Assembly (NCBI GenBank): GCA_947456625.1 | Contig: CANGQJ010000002.1 | Span: 1-64,000, forward strand | Direction: 5' to 3' | From: Bacteroidota bacterium | Lineage (GTDB): Bacteria; Bacteroidota; Bacteroidia; Chitinophagales; Chitinophagaceae | Length of the DNA stretch: 64,000 bases | In this document: positions 18,855-26,916 of the stretch, piece by piece | How the letters are laid out: each line of letters starts with the position of its first letter | How positions within the stretch are numbered: the stretch's first letter is position 1 | Position numbers and translations under genes: made by a program | Notes under the pieces: model-generated | The model's input: the letters and a program-made list of their open reading frames with translations, nothing else | Told to the model about the DNA's origin: nothing | The model's database searches: none

Positions 18855-19526
18855 TTACTTGGCTAATTGGGACTTTTCCAAATATGCATTATTGGGTGCG
18901 TATATAAACATGCATGAGCCACCTTGTATAGTGGTCACTATTTCCTTTACTTTATTAATTGGCACTGCTGGACAACCAAAACTTCTTCCAATGATACCTG
19001 ACTCTTTTGCCATTTTATTGCTTACATAGTTGGCACCATGAATGACAATAGCCCTACTTTTAACCTGATCATTGATCCCTAATTCCAAACCTTCTAATTC
19101 AAGAGAAGTGCCGTGTTTCCCAATATAAGGACTCCTTGTAATATAAAAACCCAAACTACTTTTTAACGATGCATTTTTATTTGAAAAATTATTTGCAAAT
19201 AAAGCTCCGGAGTTTTTACCATGTGCAACTAGTGTTTTTATAATTAGTTGTTTAGTTAGCATGTCAATAACATAAAATCTTTCAATATTACTTGGTTTGC
19301 TAAAATCAACTATGGTTAAAAACTGTACATTACTTATTAGTCCTAAGGATTTTAATTTTTCATACCCTTTTAATGCTAAGTTAAAAGCCTCGCTATTTAT
19401 GTTAAACTTCTCTGATAAAGATGATAATTTGTTTTCAGTTTCACTGATAGCAATAAAATATTTATTACTGTATAATTTTACAGTAATAAATAAAAATAAA
19501 AATAATATTTTAAAATACTTACTCAT
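18855..19526 (-). CDS. YkuD_2-type murein L,D-transpeptidase family protein
   Basis: 223 residues with an N-terminal signal (residues 1-20). The catalytic part shows RAIVIHGANYVS (His163) and GRSFGCPAV (Cys185), the His/Cys signature of the YkuD_2 'murein L,D-transpeptidase catalytic domain' family. It differs from classic YkuD by this GCPAV form. It is expected in the periplasm, acting on peptidoglycan stem peptides, though activity in this subfamily is less well established. A TAnnTTTG element sits 13 bases before the start codon. Confidence 0.85.
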   Translation of the reverse strand: MSKYFKILFLFLFITVKLYSNKYFIAISETENKLSSLSEKFNINSEAFNLALKGYEKLKSLGLISNVQFLTIVDFSKPSNIERFYVIDMLTKQLIIKTLVAHGKNSGALFANNFSNKNASLKSSLGFYITRSPYIGKHGTSLELEGLELGINDQVKSRAIVIHGANYVSNKMAKESGIIGRSFGCPAVPINKVKEIVTTIQGGSCMFIYAPNNAYLEKSQLAK

Positions 19527-19539
19527 TGCTAAAAGACAG

Positions 19540-19547
19540 CAAAGGTA
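19540..19547 (-). promoter_or_regulatory. Putative -7 promoter element TACCTTTG
   Basis: Read on the minus strand this is TACCTTTG, an exact TAnnTTTG match, 13 bases upstream of the L,D-transpeptidase start. No clear -33 TTG is present. The spacing implies a very short leader. Confidence 0.4.
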
Positions 19548-19632
19548 CTACAAGTATTTTTGTAAAAATGTTAAAAGAAGCAATTGTAAATTTTATATGG
19601 TACAATGGCTTGAAACTCAAGTATAAAATAAA

Positions 19633-20469
19633 CTAAAATAAATCCTTAATTATAAACTTATTCATTTTCATAAAGGCCTCACGCGCTTTATTAGCAGTTT
19701 CGGGATTACTCATTAATTGGTTTAATTGTATAGGAATAATTTGCCAAGAAACACCAAATTTGTCCTTTAACCAGCCACATTGCCCTTCAAATCCTTCACT
19801 TGAAAGTGCATCCCAATAATAATCTATTTGTTCCTGAGTATCGCATTCCAAAATATAGGAGACTCCTTCATTAAATTGAAATGCATGATTATTACCTGGC
19901 CCATCCATTGCTGCAAATTGCTGATTATTTAATTGAAAGCTTCCAAATTTTAATTTGCCAGTATTGGGTTGTTCTTGGGAAGTATAGTTATCTATAAAAT
20001 TTATTTTACTGTTTGTAAATACCTGTGTATAAAAATTAACAGCCTCTTGTGCGCGACCAAATACATTGTTTGTAAACAACATATTAGGAATAATTTTTTG
20101 TTCACTAGCTTGCAAATTACCTTCAAAAAATTGCCAGGTCATTCCATATTTGTCTTGAATCCAACCATAATATGAACTCCACGGATAGGTATTTAAAGCC
20201 ATCATAACCTTTCCACCATCAAGCATAGCATTCCAGATTTTATCAATTTCAGCTTTAGTTGTACACTTTACAAAAAAAGAAATACTTGGATTAATATTAA
20301 ACAAGGCCCCACCGTTTAATAATTTCACAGTTGTGCCCTCAATTTCAAACTTTGAAATGATATTATTTTGTGCATGCACTTTTGAATTTTCAAACAAGGA
20401 ACAGTAAAAATGAGTGGCTTCTGAAAGTTTTCCATCAAACCAAAGACAAGGATATAAATTATTAGACAT
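19633..20469 (-). CDS. Two-domain VOC/PhnB-like protein
   Basis: 278 residues made of two similar halves (about 1-125 and 130-270). Each has an opening 'LWFDGKLSEATHFYCSLF' or 'FGRAQEAVNFYTQVF' helix, a 'G..F.LNGG/MDGPG' strand and a closing 'W.QDKYGMTWQ' or 'WLKDKFGVSWQ' motif. This is the PhnB / '3-demethylubiquinone-9 3-methyltransferase-like' branch of the vicinal-oxygen-chelate fold. Despite that label no methyltransferase site is present, and the substrate is unknown. Cytoplasmic. An exact TAnnTTTG element lies 15 bases upstream. It is divergent from the XRE regulator. Confidence 0.88.
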   Translation of the reverse strand: MSNNLYPCLWFDGKLSEATHFYCSLFENSKVHAQNNIISKFEIEGTTVKLLNGGALFNINPSISFFVKCTTKAEIDKIWNAMLDGGKVMMALNTYPWSSYYGWIQDKYGMTWQFFEGNLQASEQKIIPNMLFTNNVFGRAQEAVNFYTQVFTNSKINFIDNYTSQEQPNTGKLKFGSFQLNNQQFAAMDGPGNNHAFQFNEGVSYILECDTQEQIDYYWDALSSEGFEGQCGWLKDKFGVSWQIIPIQLNQLMSNPETANKAREAFMKMNKFIIKDLF

Positions 20470-20484
20470 ATGTTATTGTTTTTG

Positions 20485-20492
20485 CAAATCTA
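20485..20492 (-). promoter_or_regulatory. Putative -7 promoter element TAGATTTG
   Basis: On the minus strand this reads TAGATTTG (TAnnTTTG), 15 bases before the VOC gene start codon. Confidence 0.45.
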
Positions 20493-20596
20493 ATTATTAA
20501 CGAGAAAATAAACTACCTTTAAGTAGCTTCAAAACCGCTACAGAGAATACTTTCTACGCAATTCTGCTTCTCTTCCCTGATTTTAAAGAACACAAT

Positions 20597-20638
20597 ATAT
20601 GGCAAATATGCCATATTAAATGATGGCATATTTGCCAT
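20597..20638 (+). promoter_or_regulatory. Paired palindromic operator sites
   Basis: Site 1 (20597-20616) has 8-bp arms, ATATGGCA and TGCCATAT, around AATA. Site 2 (20623-20638) is ATGGCATATTTGCCAT, the exact reverse complement of the core of site 1. Their centres are 24 bases apart, close to two helical turns. They lie 33 bases before the start of an XRE-type regulator gene, the natural place for an autoregulatory operator. Confidence 0.7.
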
Positions 20639-20671
20639 TGAAAAGGCGAGCTTATTAATACAAATTTGTAA

Positions 20672-20899
20672 ATGTCTTATGATAAAGAAATGGTAGTTAA
20701 GCTAATTGGAGAAAGAATTCGAAAATTAAGAACTGATAATGAACTTACACTGGAGACATTGGCATTTAAAGCCGACATGGACTATACACAATTAAGTCGT
20801 ATAGAGCTAGGTAAAATAAATACTAGTTTATTTCAAATTCATAAAATTGCAAATGCACTAAAAATTTCTGCAAGCGAAATTTTAATAGCCTTAGATTAA
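20672..20899 (+). CDS. Small XRE-family HTH transcriptional regulator
   Basis: 75 residues, consisting of little beyond one HTH_3 domain: IGERIRKLRTDNELTLETLA, then KADMDYTQLSRIELGKINTSL with the recognition helix and the 'R-x-E-x-G' turn. The closing helix is KIANALKISASEILI. It is cytoplasmic and likely binds DNA as a dimer. The paired ATGGCA/TGCCAT palindromes immediately upstream are the probable operator, which would make it autoregulatory. The next gene starts 2 bases after its stop, so they form a tight operon. Confidence 0.9.
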   Translation: MSYDKEMVVKLIGERIRKLRTDNELTLETLAFKADMDYTQLSRIELGKINTSLFQIHKIANALKISASEILIALD

Positions 20900-20901
20900 T
20901 T

Positions 20902-21126
20902 ATGAACAACAGGGAATTACAAAACTTTAATAGTGAATGTGAAAATGCAATCATTGACAAACCTTTTCACGATAATATGGCCACTTGGGTTAAAGCACAT
21001 CATGGATTATACACCAAAAGTTTATTATTAATACAAAATGGGCATTATTTAAATGCATTACAAGAAAAAATAAATTTTATTGTAGCATTTAATAAGCTGT
21101 ATACCTTGAGTTTTAACTTAGTTTAA
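20902..21126 (+). CDS. Small protein of unknown function in operon with the XRE regulator
   Basis: 74 residues, mostly helical, with no signal peptide or membrane segment. It starts 2 bases after the regulator and ends inside the 3' end of the convergent L,D-transpeptidase (9-base overlap). I recognise no domain. The position is that of a partner protein, which could fit a toxin-antitoxin-like or sensor partner arrangement. However, no known toxin motif is visible, so I assign no function. Confidence 0.65.
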   Translation: MNNRELQNFNSECENAIIDKPFHDNMATWVKAHHGLYTKSLLLIQNGHYLNALQEKINFIVAFNKLYTLSFNLV

Positions 21127-22317
21127 GTTATATACGTTTTTATAAAACTTCAAAGTTCCATTTTTATCAAAATCAATTAAGCTATACCAAATAATTATTT
21201 GTGTAGGAATTGTAACGGGTATAGGTATTGGCCTTGAGTATTTTTCGGGCTTTTTAAAATCAAATGTATCAATAGCAATTTTGTTATTTGCTAATAACCA
21301 TTTCCCAATTTCTATTGGTTTTTCCATTCTTACACATCCATGGCTATAAAACCTATTCGTGTTTGCAAATAATTTTTTATTAGGGGTGTCATGTAAGTAA
21401 ATGGAGGCTGGACTTTCAAAATCAATTTTTAATAAACCCAAGGAATTATCAAGACCCGTATTTTGTCTAACTGTAAATGGAAAATTATCTGGAGCATATT
21501 TATCAAAATCAATAGTGCTAACAGCTACTATTTTGTTTTTGGTATCTAATAATTCATAATCGTTTTTTATGAAAAAGTCTTTGTCGGAAGCAAACTTTTC
21601 AAACATTTCGTTTTTTATAATGCTCTTTGGTACCGTCCAATATGGATTAAGTAATATGCTATTTACTTGCGCCGATAGCGTATTTGTTTTAGTTTTTTTA
21701 TTGCCTACAATAACACGCATATTTAGCACTAACTTATTGCTATCATAAGCTTTTAGTTGCGTGGACGGAATATTTACAATTATGACCCTATTTTTTTGTT
21801 TAATTGCATTAAACCATCTAAAGTCATTTGCAGCTTTACTTAATATAGTTGCTTTATTTATATTTGGGATTGCTTGGTAAAATTTTAATGAATCCAAAAT
21901 AACACTAACCTCTTTTGAGCAATATGTAAAATATTTAACCAGCTCCAATAAGGTTTTGTTGTTGGCATACCATTTAACTAAACCAGAAACATCATATGCG
22001 TTGGTTTTGAATTTAGCATTTTGATATTCTAATAATGGCGCATGATTTCCATATGCTAAATGAGTAAAAAACTTATTAGCCACTAATATTAATAAGGAGT
22101 CGGCGTTATTGTTGTCTGTAATGGCATTATAAAATTCCTTTTTATAATCATTTACATCTAAAGCCAAACTAGAAGCGTTTTCTATAAGGCTATCCAAAGT
22201 TTGTGTTCGGTTGGCATGGCCAATAAAAACGGTGCTTTTAAAGTTTGTATTAGTTTGTGCAGAAAGTGTTAAACTATAAAAAAATAATATTATTAATATT
22301 GTGTAAATTTGTTTCAT
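21118..22317 (-). CDS. YcbB-like L,D-transpeptidase
   Basis: 399 residues from MKQIYTILIILFFYSLTLSA, which gives a clean signal peptide; an ATG 11 codons upstream would place charged residues before it. A helical scaffold region (about 30-170) is followed by the YkuD domain with YLHDTPNKKLF and SHGCVRM (His326, Cys328 in this numbering). This is the LdtD/YcbB layout, an enzyme that forms 3-3 cross-links or attaches partners to peptidoglycan in the periplasm. It is shorter than E. coli YcbB and lacks an obvious peptidoglycan-binding LysM-like domain. It is divergent from the phosphodiesterase gene by 50 bases. Confidence 0.88.
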   Translation of the reverse strand: MKQIYTILIILFFYSLTLSAQTNTNFKSTVFIGHANRTQTLDSLIENASSLALDVNDYKKEFYNAITDNNNADSLLILVANKFFTHLAYGNHAPLLEYQNAKFKTNAYDVSGLVKWYANNKTLLELVKYFTYCSKEVSVILDSLKFYQAIPNINKATILSKAANDFRWFNAIKQKNRVIIVNIPSTQLKAYDSNKLVLNMRVIVGNKKTKTNTLSAQVNSILLNPYWTVPKSIIKNEMFEKFASDKDFFIKNDYELLDTKNKIVAVSTIDFDKYAPDNFPFTVRQNTGLDNSLGLLKIDFESPASIYLHDTPNKKLFANTNRFYSHGCVRMEKPIEIGKWLLANNKIAIDTFDFKKPEKYSRPIPIPVTIPTQIIIWYSLIDFDKNGTLKFYKNVYNLN

Positions 22318-22367
22318 ATTGCGCCTAAAGGTAAAATAAAACAAGAACACTTTTTATAATATATATC

Positions 22368-23333
22368 ATGCTTGCAAGAATTTTAAATTTAATATTAATT
22401 TGTTTTTTTAGTATCGGTACTTTTGCACAATCTGCAAATAAGGAATCGGGATTTAAAGTAATCCCATTAGGCGTCAAGGGCGGCTTAGACGAATCCAATT
22501 TGTCGGCTTATTTAGTAGCAGCAAGTGGTACCAATAATTATATATGCTTAGATGCTGGAACAATTAATGCAGGCATTCAAAAAACTGATATTAATCAGCT
22601 ATTTGAAAATATAAGTGCAGAGGAGGTTCAGAAAAAATTTATCAAGGCTTATTTTATTTCACATGGTCATTTGGACCATTTAGCTGGTTTAGTATTAAAT
22701 GCACCAAATGATATTTCAAAACCTATTTATGCATTTCCTTCAGTAATTGATGTTTTAAAAAACAATTACTTTACCTGGAAGAGCTGGGCCAATTTTGCAA
22801 GTGAAGGAGATAAACCCATTTTAAATAAATATACTTATCAGCCTTTAATTGCAGGTAATGAAATTATAATACCAAACACAACACTTCAAGTAACAGCATA
22901 TTCCTTAAGCCACGTTAATCCTTACGAGAGTAGTGCCTTTTTGGTAAAAAACAATGAATTATACTTATTATACTTAGGTGACACTGGTGCCGATACAGTT
23001 GAAAAAAGCAGCAAACTATATGAACTATGGAATGCTGTAGCTCCAGTAGTTAAAGCTGGTAAATTAACAAGTATTTTTATAGAAGTTAGTTTTGATAATA
23101 GCATGCCTGACAAGGCCTTATTTGGTCATTTAACACCAAAGCTTTTAATGGAAGAATTAGATAAATTAAACCATTTATCTAATGGCCAATTAGTAAAAAC
23201 AAATATTGTAGTTACACATTTAAAACCATGTGATGGCTGTGAGGTACTTATTAAAAAACAAATTAGTGAAGCTAATAAAAATAAACTTCCAATTGTTTAT
23301 CCAGAACAAGGCAAACAACTAATATTTAAGTAA
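22368..23333 (+). CDS. Class II 3',5'-cyclic-nucleotide phosphodiesterase, exported
   Basis: 321 residues with a signal peptide ending GTFAQ (21). The metallo-beta-lactamase fold is marked by SHGHLDHLAG (His99, His101, Asp103, His104) and later metal ligands in LSHVNP, LGDTG and THLKPC. The opening FKVIPLGVKGGLDESNLSAY and the whole arrangement match the class II PDE family (yeast PDE1, Vibrio CpdP), which hydrolyses cAMP/cGMP. Export suggests that it acts on extracytoplasmic cyclic nucleotides. It converges on the permease gene with a 13-base gap. Confidence 0.9.
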   Translation: MLARILNLILICFFSIGTFAQSANKESGFKVIPLGVKGGLDESNLSAYLVAASGTNNYICLDAGTINAGIQKTDINQLFENISAEEVQKKFIKAYFISHGHLDHLAGLVLNAPNDISKPIYAFPSVIDVLKNNYFTWKSWANFASEGDKPILNKYTYQPLIAGNEIIIPNTTLQVTAYSLSHVNPYESSAFLVKNNELYLLYLGDTGADTVEKSSKLYELWNAVAPVVKAGKLTSIFIEVSFDNSMPDKALFGHLTPKLLMEELDKLNHLSNGQLVKTNIVVTHLKPCDGCEVLIKKQISEANKNKLPIVYPEQGKQLIFK

Positions 23334-23346
23334 ACGCTTGTTAACG

Positions 23347-24729
23347 CTATTTACTTTTATTTAAGAAATAATACACTGGTAATCCAGTTGCTATTAAAAT
23401 AATTCCCCAAATGGCTTCATAGGGCTGATTAATGATGGTACTTATAAAAAGGCTTACACAAAAAATACAAAATATGGCTGGGACAATTGGATATCCTATT
23501 ACCTTGTATTTTCTTTCAATTTCTGGATGCTTAATTCTCATAATAATAACACCCAAAGCCGAACTTCCATAAAATAAAAACGAGGCAAACACCAACATAT
23601 TGGTTAACTGATCAAAGGTTCCAGAAAACACTAACATAATTGCCCAAAAACCTTGAATAAATAAAGCATAGTCTGGGGTGTTATATGTTGGATGCACGCT
23701 TGCTGCTTTAGCAAAAAACATTTTGTCCCTTGCCATTGCATACATAATACGTGCCGACATTAAAATGGTGCTATTGGTTGAATTTAACGTAGTGACAACT
23801 ATTAAGCTAGCAATTAATGTCATTCCAATAGTCCCACTAATTTGTCCAGCAACCTCTACAGCTGCAATTTTGTTAGGGGTTGCATTTAAACCAATAAAAT
23901 AATCAATAGGCATGATGTATACAAACAACACATTTAATAAGACATACGAAACAATTACAATTATAGTTCCTACCCCTAAGGCCAATGGTAAATTCTTTTT
24001 TGGATTTTTTACCTCCTCTCCAATATATGCAATATTATTCCAGCCTTCATAACCCCAAAATGCACCTAAACTTGCTATAAATAAAGCCTTTATTAAATTC
24101 CATCCCTGCGGTGCTATATGACTTGTAGCACTACTATGATTTGTTAAATTATGATAGGAGCCTTTTTCAGAAAAAAAACCAACTAATAAAAAAATGACAA
24201 TTCCTGCAAGCATTAAATAGGTGAGCACAATACTTAGTTTTTCGGCAAAATTTACTCCACGATAATTTAATAAAGTAAGTAGTATAATTAATAAACTGGC
24301 AAGCAGTTTAATAGAAAGATTTTGGAAAAAAGCAATGCTTAAAAAGCTGGCATTAGTTCCAATTTCAGGCAATGGGAATATGCTATATAAAGACTGCGCA
24401 AAAATATAAGCAAGTGCCGAAATAGCCGCTGTTTTAATTACGGTGAAACTTGCCCACCCATATAAAAAAGAAAAAAACTTACCATACACTTTTTGAAAAT
24501 AAAAATATTCTCCGCCAGAATTAGGAAACATACTTACCATTTCCGCAGTAGATAAGGCCCCAGCTAAACTTATTAAGCCCGCTAATATCCAACAAAAAAT
24601 AATAAGCCAAGGGCTTCCCAATTCCTGCGCCATAGGCGCAATTTTTTTAAAAACGCCGGAACCAATAATTACACTTACCACTAAAAAAGTTGCAGCCCTT
24701 AGTCCAATTTTTGGTTTTAGTATTTCCAT
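23347..24729 (-). CDS. APC-family amino-acid permease
   Basis: 460 residues from MEILKPKIGL. This start keeps the gene clear of the epimerase gene upstream, whereas a longer frame to 24822 would run 25 codons into it. The first membrane helix contains VVSVIIGSGVFKK, the substrate-binding glycine-rich motif of the amino acid-polyamine-organocation family, and about twelve hydrophobic helices follow. Sequence character is LAT/serine-threonine exchanger-like. It is the last gene of a four-gene minus-strand operon for D-amino-acid handling and probably imports the released amino acids or dipeptides. Confidence 0.88.
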   Translation of the reverse strand: MEILKPKIGLRAATFLVVSVIIGSGVFKKIAPMAQELGSPWLIIFCWILAGLISLAGALSTAEMVSMFPNSGGEYFYFQKVYGKFFSFLYGWASFTVIKTAAISALAYIFAQSLYSIFPLPEIGTNASFLSIAFFQNLSIKLLASLLIILLTLLNYRGVNFAEKLSIVLTYLMLAGIVIFLLVGFFSEKGSYHNLTNHSSATSHIAPQGWNLIKALFIASLGAFWGYEGWNNIAYIGEEVKNPKKNLPLALGVGTIIVIVSYVLLNVLFVYIMPIDYFIGLNATPNKIAAVEVAGQISGTIGMTLIASLIVVTTLNSTNSTILMSARIMYAMARDKMFFAKAASVHPTYNTPDYALFIQGFWAIMLVFSGTFDQLTNMLVFASFLFYGSSALGVIIMRIKHPEIERKYKVIGYPIVPAIFCIFCVSLFISTIINQPYEAIWGIILIATGLPVYYFLNKSK

Positions 24730-24748
24730 GATTTTTGTTTGAAAAAAG

Positions 24749-25816
24749 TTAAATAAGGTCAAAACCAAAGCCTGGTTTATTAGTAATGCGCATTTCCCCA
24801 TTGACAATTTCAAAACCACCACGCACTAAATCTTCTGCTAAATCCAAGCTCCCATCAAGATCTATGTATTTGGTATTAGAACAAGCATAGGCAACATGAA
24901 GTGCGGCCGTAATACTAATAATACTTTCGTCGTTACAACCCCAAAATAAATCAATCCCAGCATTGTTTGCAATATTAGCAATGTCCAAGGCACCTGATAT
25001 TCCTCCACACTTCATTAATTTAATATTATAAATACCAAATGGTTTTTTATTAGAAGCCAATTGTAATGCTGCCTGTGGATCCTTAAGGGATTCGTCTGCA
25101 GCAATTAAAGACCTGTCGGAATCACTTAAGCTTAATAATTCATTTTCAGTTCCAACGGGCATTGGCTGTTCAATAAGTTCTAAATCCTTTCCTTTAGTCG
25201 CATTTATAAATTTTGTTAAATCCTGAATGGTATATCCTTGATTGGCGTCAACTCTTATTTTAAAAAGTGTGCCAAATTTTTCTTTTAATTGCAATACCCT
25301 GTCAATATCAGCATCTACGTCAATTCCTGTTTTAACTTTTAAAATTTTAAACCCTAATTCCTTGTACCCTTGTGCTTCTTGTAAAGCTTCATGTGTTGTT
25401 TTAATCCCAATAGTAACTGAGGTTGGTAAGCTATTCATTTTTTGTCCATAAAACTCGGAAATACTAATGCCTATTAATTTACAAAAAGCATCATGAAGTG
25501 CAATATCAATGGCAGCTTGTGTCCCAGGCAAATGAGGAAACTGTTTAAAAGTTTCAAAAACAATTTGTTGAAACTGTCTAATATCTCTACCTACAAAATT
25601 TTGAACAAATTCGGTATTTAAGTTATGTGCAGTTTGCTGAGTTGTTTCACCAACTACATCTTCGGCAGGACTACCCGATCCGTAACCTATGATTCCATTT
25701 TCAAGTTCTACTTCAAAAAATGCCAAACTAACATCGGAAAAAGTATTATAAGCAATGGTGTATGGCTTAGTTAAGGCCATGTTTTTTAAATAAGATCGTA
25801 CTGCAACAATTTTCAT
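24749..25816 (-). CDS. Enolase-superfamily epimerase (dipeptide epimerase / DgcA-like)
   Basis: 355 residues. An N-terminal capping domain (1-125) precedes a TIM barrel. Catalytic Lys160 and Lys162 (LKVKTG), metal ligands Asp190, Glu216 and Asp241, and Lys266 on the opposite face are all present, as in muconate-lactonising-type L-Ala-D/L-Glu epimerases. Known relatives epimerise Ala-Glu from cell wall or, as DgcA, racemise N-acetyl-D-glutamate. The gene immediately upstream is DUF1611/DgcN-like, which favours the second reading; both would serve D-glutamate recovery. Cytoplasmic, in an operon with 32-base spacing. Confidence 0.88.
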   Translation of the reverse strand: MKIVAVRSYLKNMALTKPYTIAYNTFSDVSLAFFEVELENGIIGYGSGSPAEDVVGETTQQTAHNLNTEFVQNFVGRDIRQFQQIVFETFKQFPHLPGTQAAIDIALHDAFCKLIGISISEFYGQKMNSLPTSVTIGIKTTHEALQEAQGYKELGFKILKVKTGIDVDADIDRVLQLKEKFGTLFKIRVDANQGYTIQDLTKFINATKGKDLELIEQPMPVGTENELLSLSDSDRSLIAADESLKDPQAALQLASNKKPFGIYNIKLMKCGGISGALDIANIANNAGIDLFWGCNDESIISITAALHVAYACSNTKYIDLDGSLDLAEDLVRGGFEIVNGEMRITNKPGFGFDLI

Positions 25817-25848
25817 TTTCTTTATTTTTTAAATTCTTTTACTTTATG

Positions 25849-26898
25849 TTATTTTATCAAATCCTTTAATGTGGGTATGATTTTGTCAACCCCTTCTTGT
25901 ATTGGAAGCAATACTGGTATGTTTAATTTTTGTTCATATTGTTTTTGGTATGCATACGCTTCTTCGTTGGTACATAATTCGGTATTAATAGCAACTGCTA
26001 TAACCTTTGATCCTAATTTTTCAATAATTTCAATTTCAGTTTCTACAGGAGGTATAACCCCCCAGTGTTCATCATTGTCAAAATATTTTCTTTTTGGTGC
26101 AAATAATAAAACAACATGTTTGGCATTTCCGGAAATTAGTAATTCAATGCCACAAGGCCCACTTGGATTCCGTAGCGAGGATTGACCTTCTAAAAAAATA
26201 ATATCCGTTAAAGTATCTTTCCAGCAAGTCACAATTGCATTTTCTAATTCTCCGGAAACAAAATCATTTAATGTTGAATCAAAAACAAAGCCGTACTTGC
26301 CACCTTGCAACCAACCTGTTTGTCCGGTATATATCATTTGGCCATTAATGCCATTTGCCTCACAACTTTGTTTTAACATCCTTGCTGTAGTTCGTTTTCC
26401 CATTGCACAGTCCATGCCAATTACTGCTACTATAGGTGCTGTAACCTTAAATATTTCACCTGTCCAAAAATGTAATTGTTCTCTGGTTTTTGGTTTTCTT
26501 ACGTCAATTAATTCAACTCCTTTTGTTTTTGCAAGTGCAACTACTTCTGGTTTTTCATTTAAATATTCATGTAAGCCATTTACTATATTTAGTCCAGCAT
26601 TAATTGCCTTAATAACCACCTCTAACATATTGCCAGGTAGCCTTCCTCCAACAGTAGCAACGCCTATTACTAAATAATTGGCGTTACTTAGTTGGGCAAT
26701 AGCGGTTTCAAAATTTTCAAAAACTGGAATAGCTCTTTTTTTTCCATCTAATAATTCACCGGCATCTTTGCCAGCAGTTTGAGCACAGTCTACCACACCT
26801 ATAATAGTAAATCGTTCAGTACCTCTTATTAAACCATGTGCTGTTTTAGCATCTGGCGAAGTAAGTAGTCCGTTGGTAAGTACAATTGCATTATTCAT
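25849..26898 (-). CDS. DUF1611 / DgcN-like protein (candidate D-glutamate N-acetyltransferase)
   Basis: 349 residues. The N-terminal half has a Rossmann-like GVVDCAQTAGKDAG region. The C-terminal half has a P-loop-type GMDCAMGKRTTARML (161-175), then CWKDTLTDIIFLEGQSSLRN and GPCGIELLISG. This is the DUF1611 family, one member of which (DgcN) was shown to N-acetylate D-glutamate before DgcA inverts it. Adjacency to an enolase-superfamily epimerase supports that role here. It also sits next to an exported D-aminoacylase and a permease. Assignment rests on family memory plus context; no acetyl-CoA site is obvious. Confidence 0.8.
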   Translation of the reverse strand: MNNAIVLTNGLLTSPDAKTAHGLIRGTERFTIIGVVDCAQTAGKDAGELLDGKKRAIPVFENFETAIAQLSNANYLVIGVATVGGRLPGNMLEVVIKAINAGLNIVNGLHEYLNEKPEVVALAKTKGVELIDVRKPKTREQLHFWTGEIFKVTAPIVAVIGMDCAMGKRTTARMLKQSCEANGINGQMIYTGQTGWLQGGKYGFVFDSTLNDFVSGELENAIVTCWKDTLTDIIFLEGQSSLRNPSGPCGIELLISGNAKHVVLLFAPKRKYFDNDEHWGVIPPVETEIEIIEKLGSKVIAVAINTELCTNEEAYAYQKQYEQKLNIPVLLPIQEGVDKIIPTLKDLIK

Positions 26899-26916
26899 TG
26901 TTAGCGTTATTATAAT

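Noticed and set aside
19297..19626. 109-codon plus-strand frame
   Set aside because: Antisense to the L,D-transpeptidase and its promoter; composition unlike a real protein.
26297..26677. 126-codon plus-strand frame
   Set aside because: Lies entirely antisense to the well-supported DUF1611 gene, with no domain.
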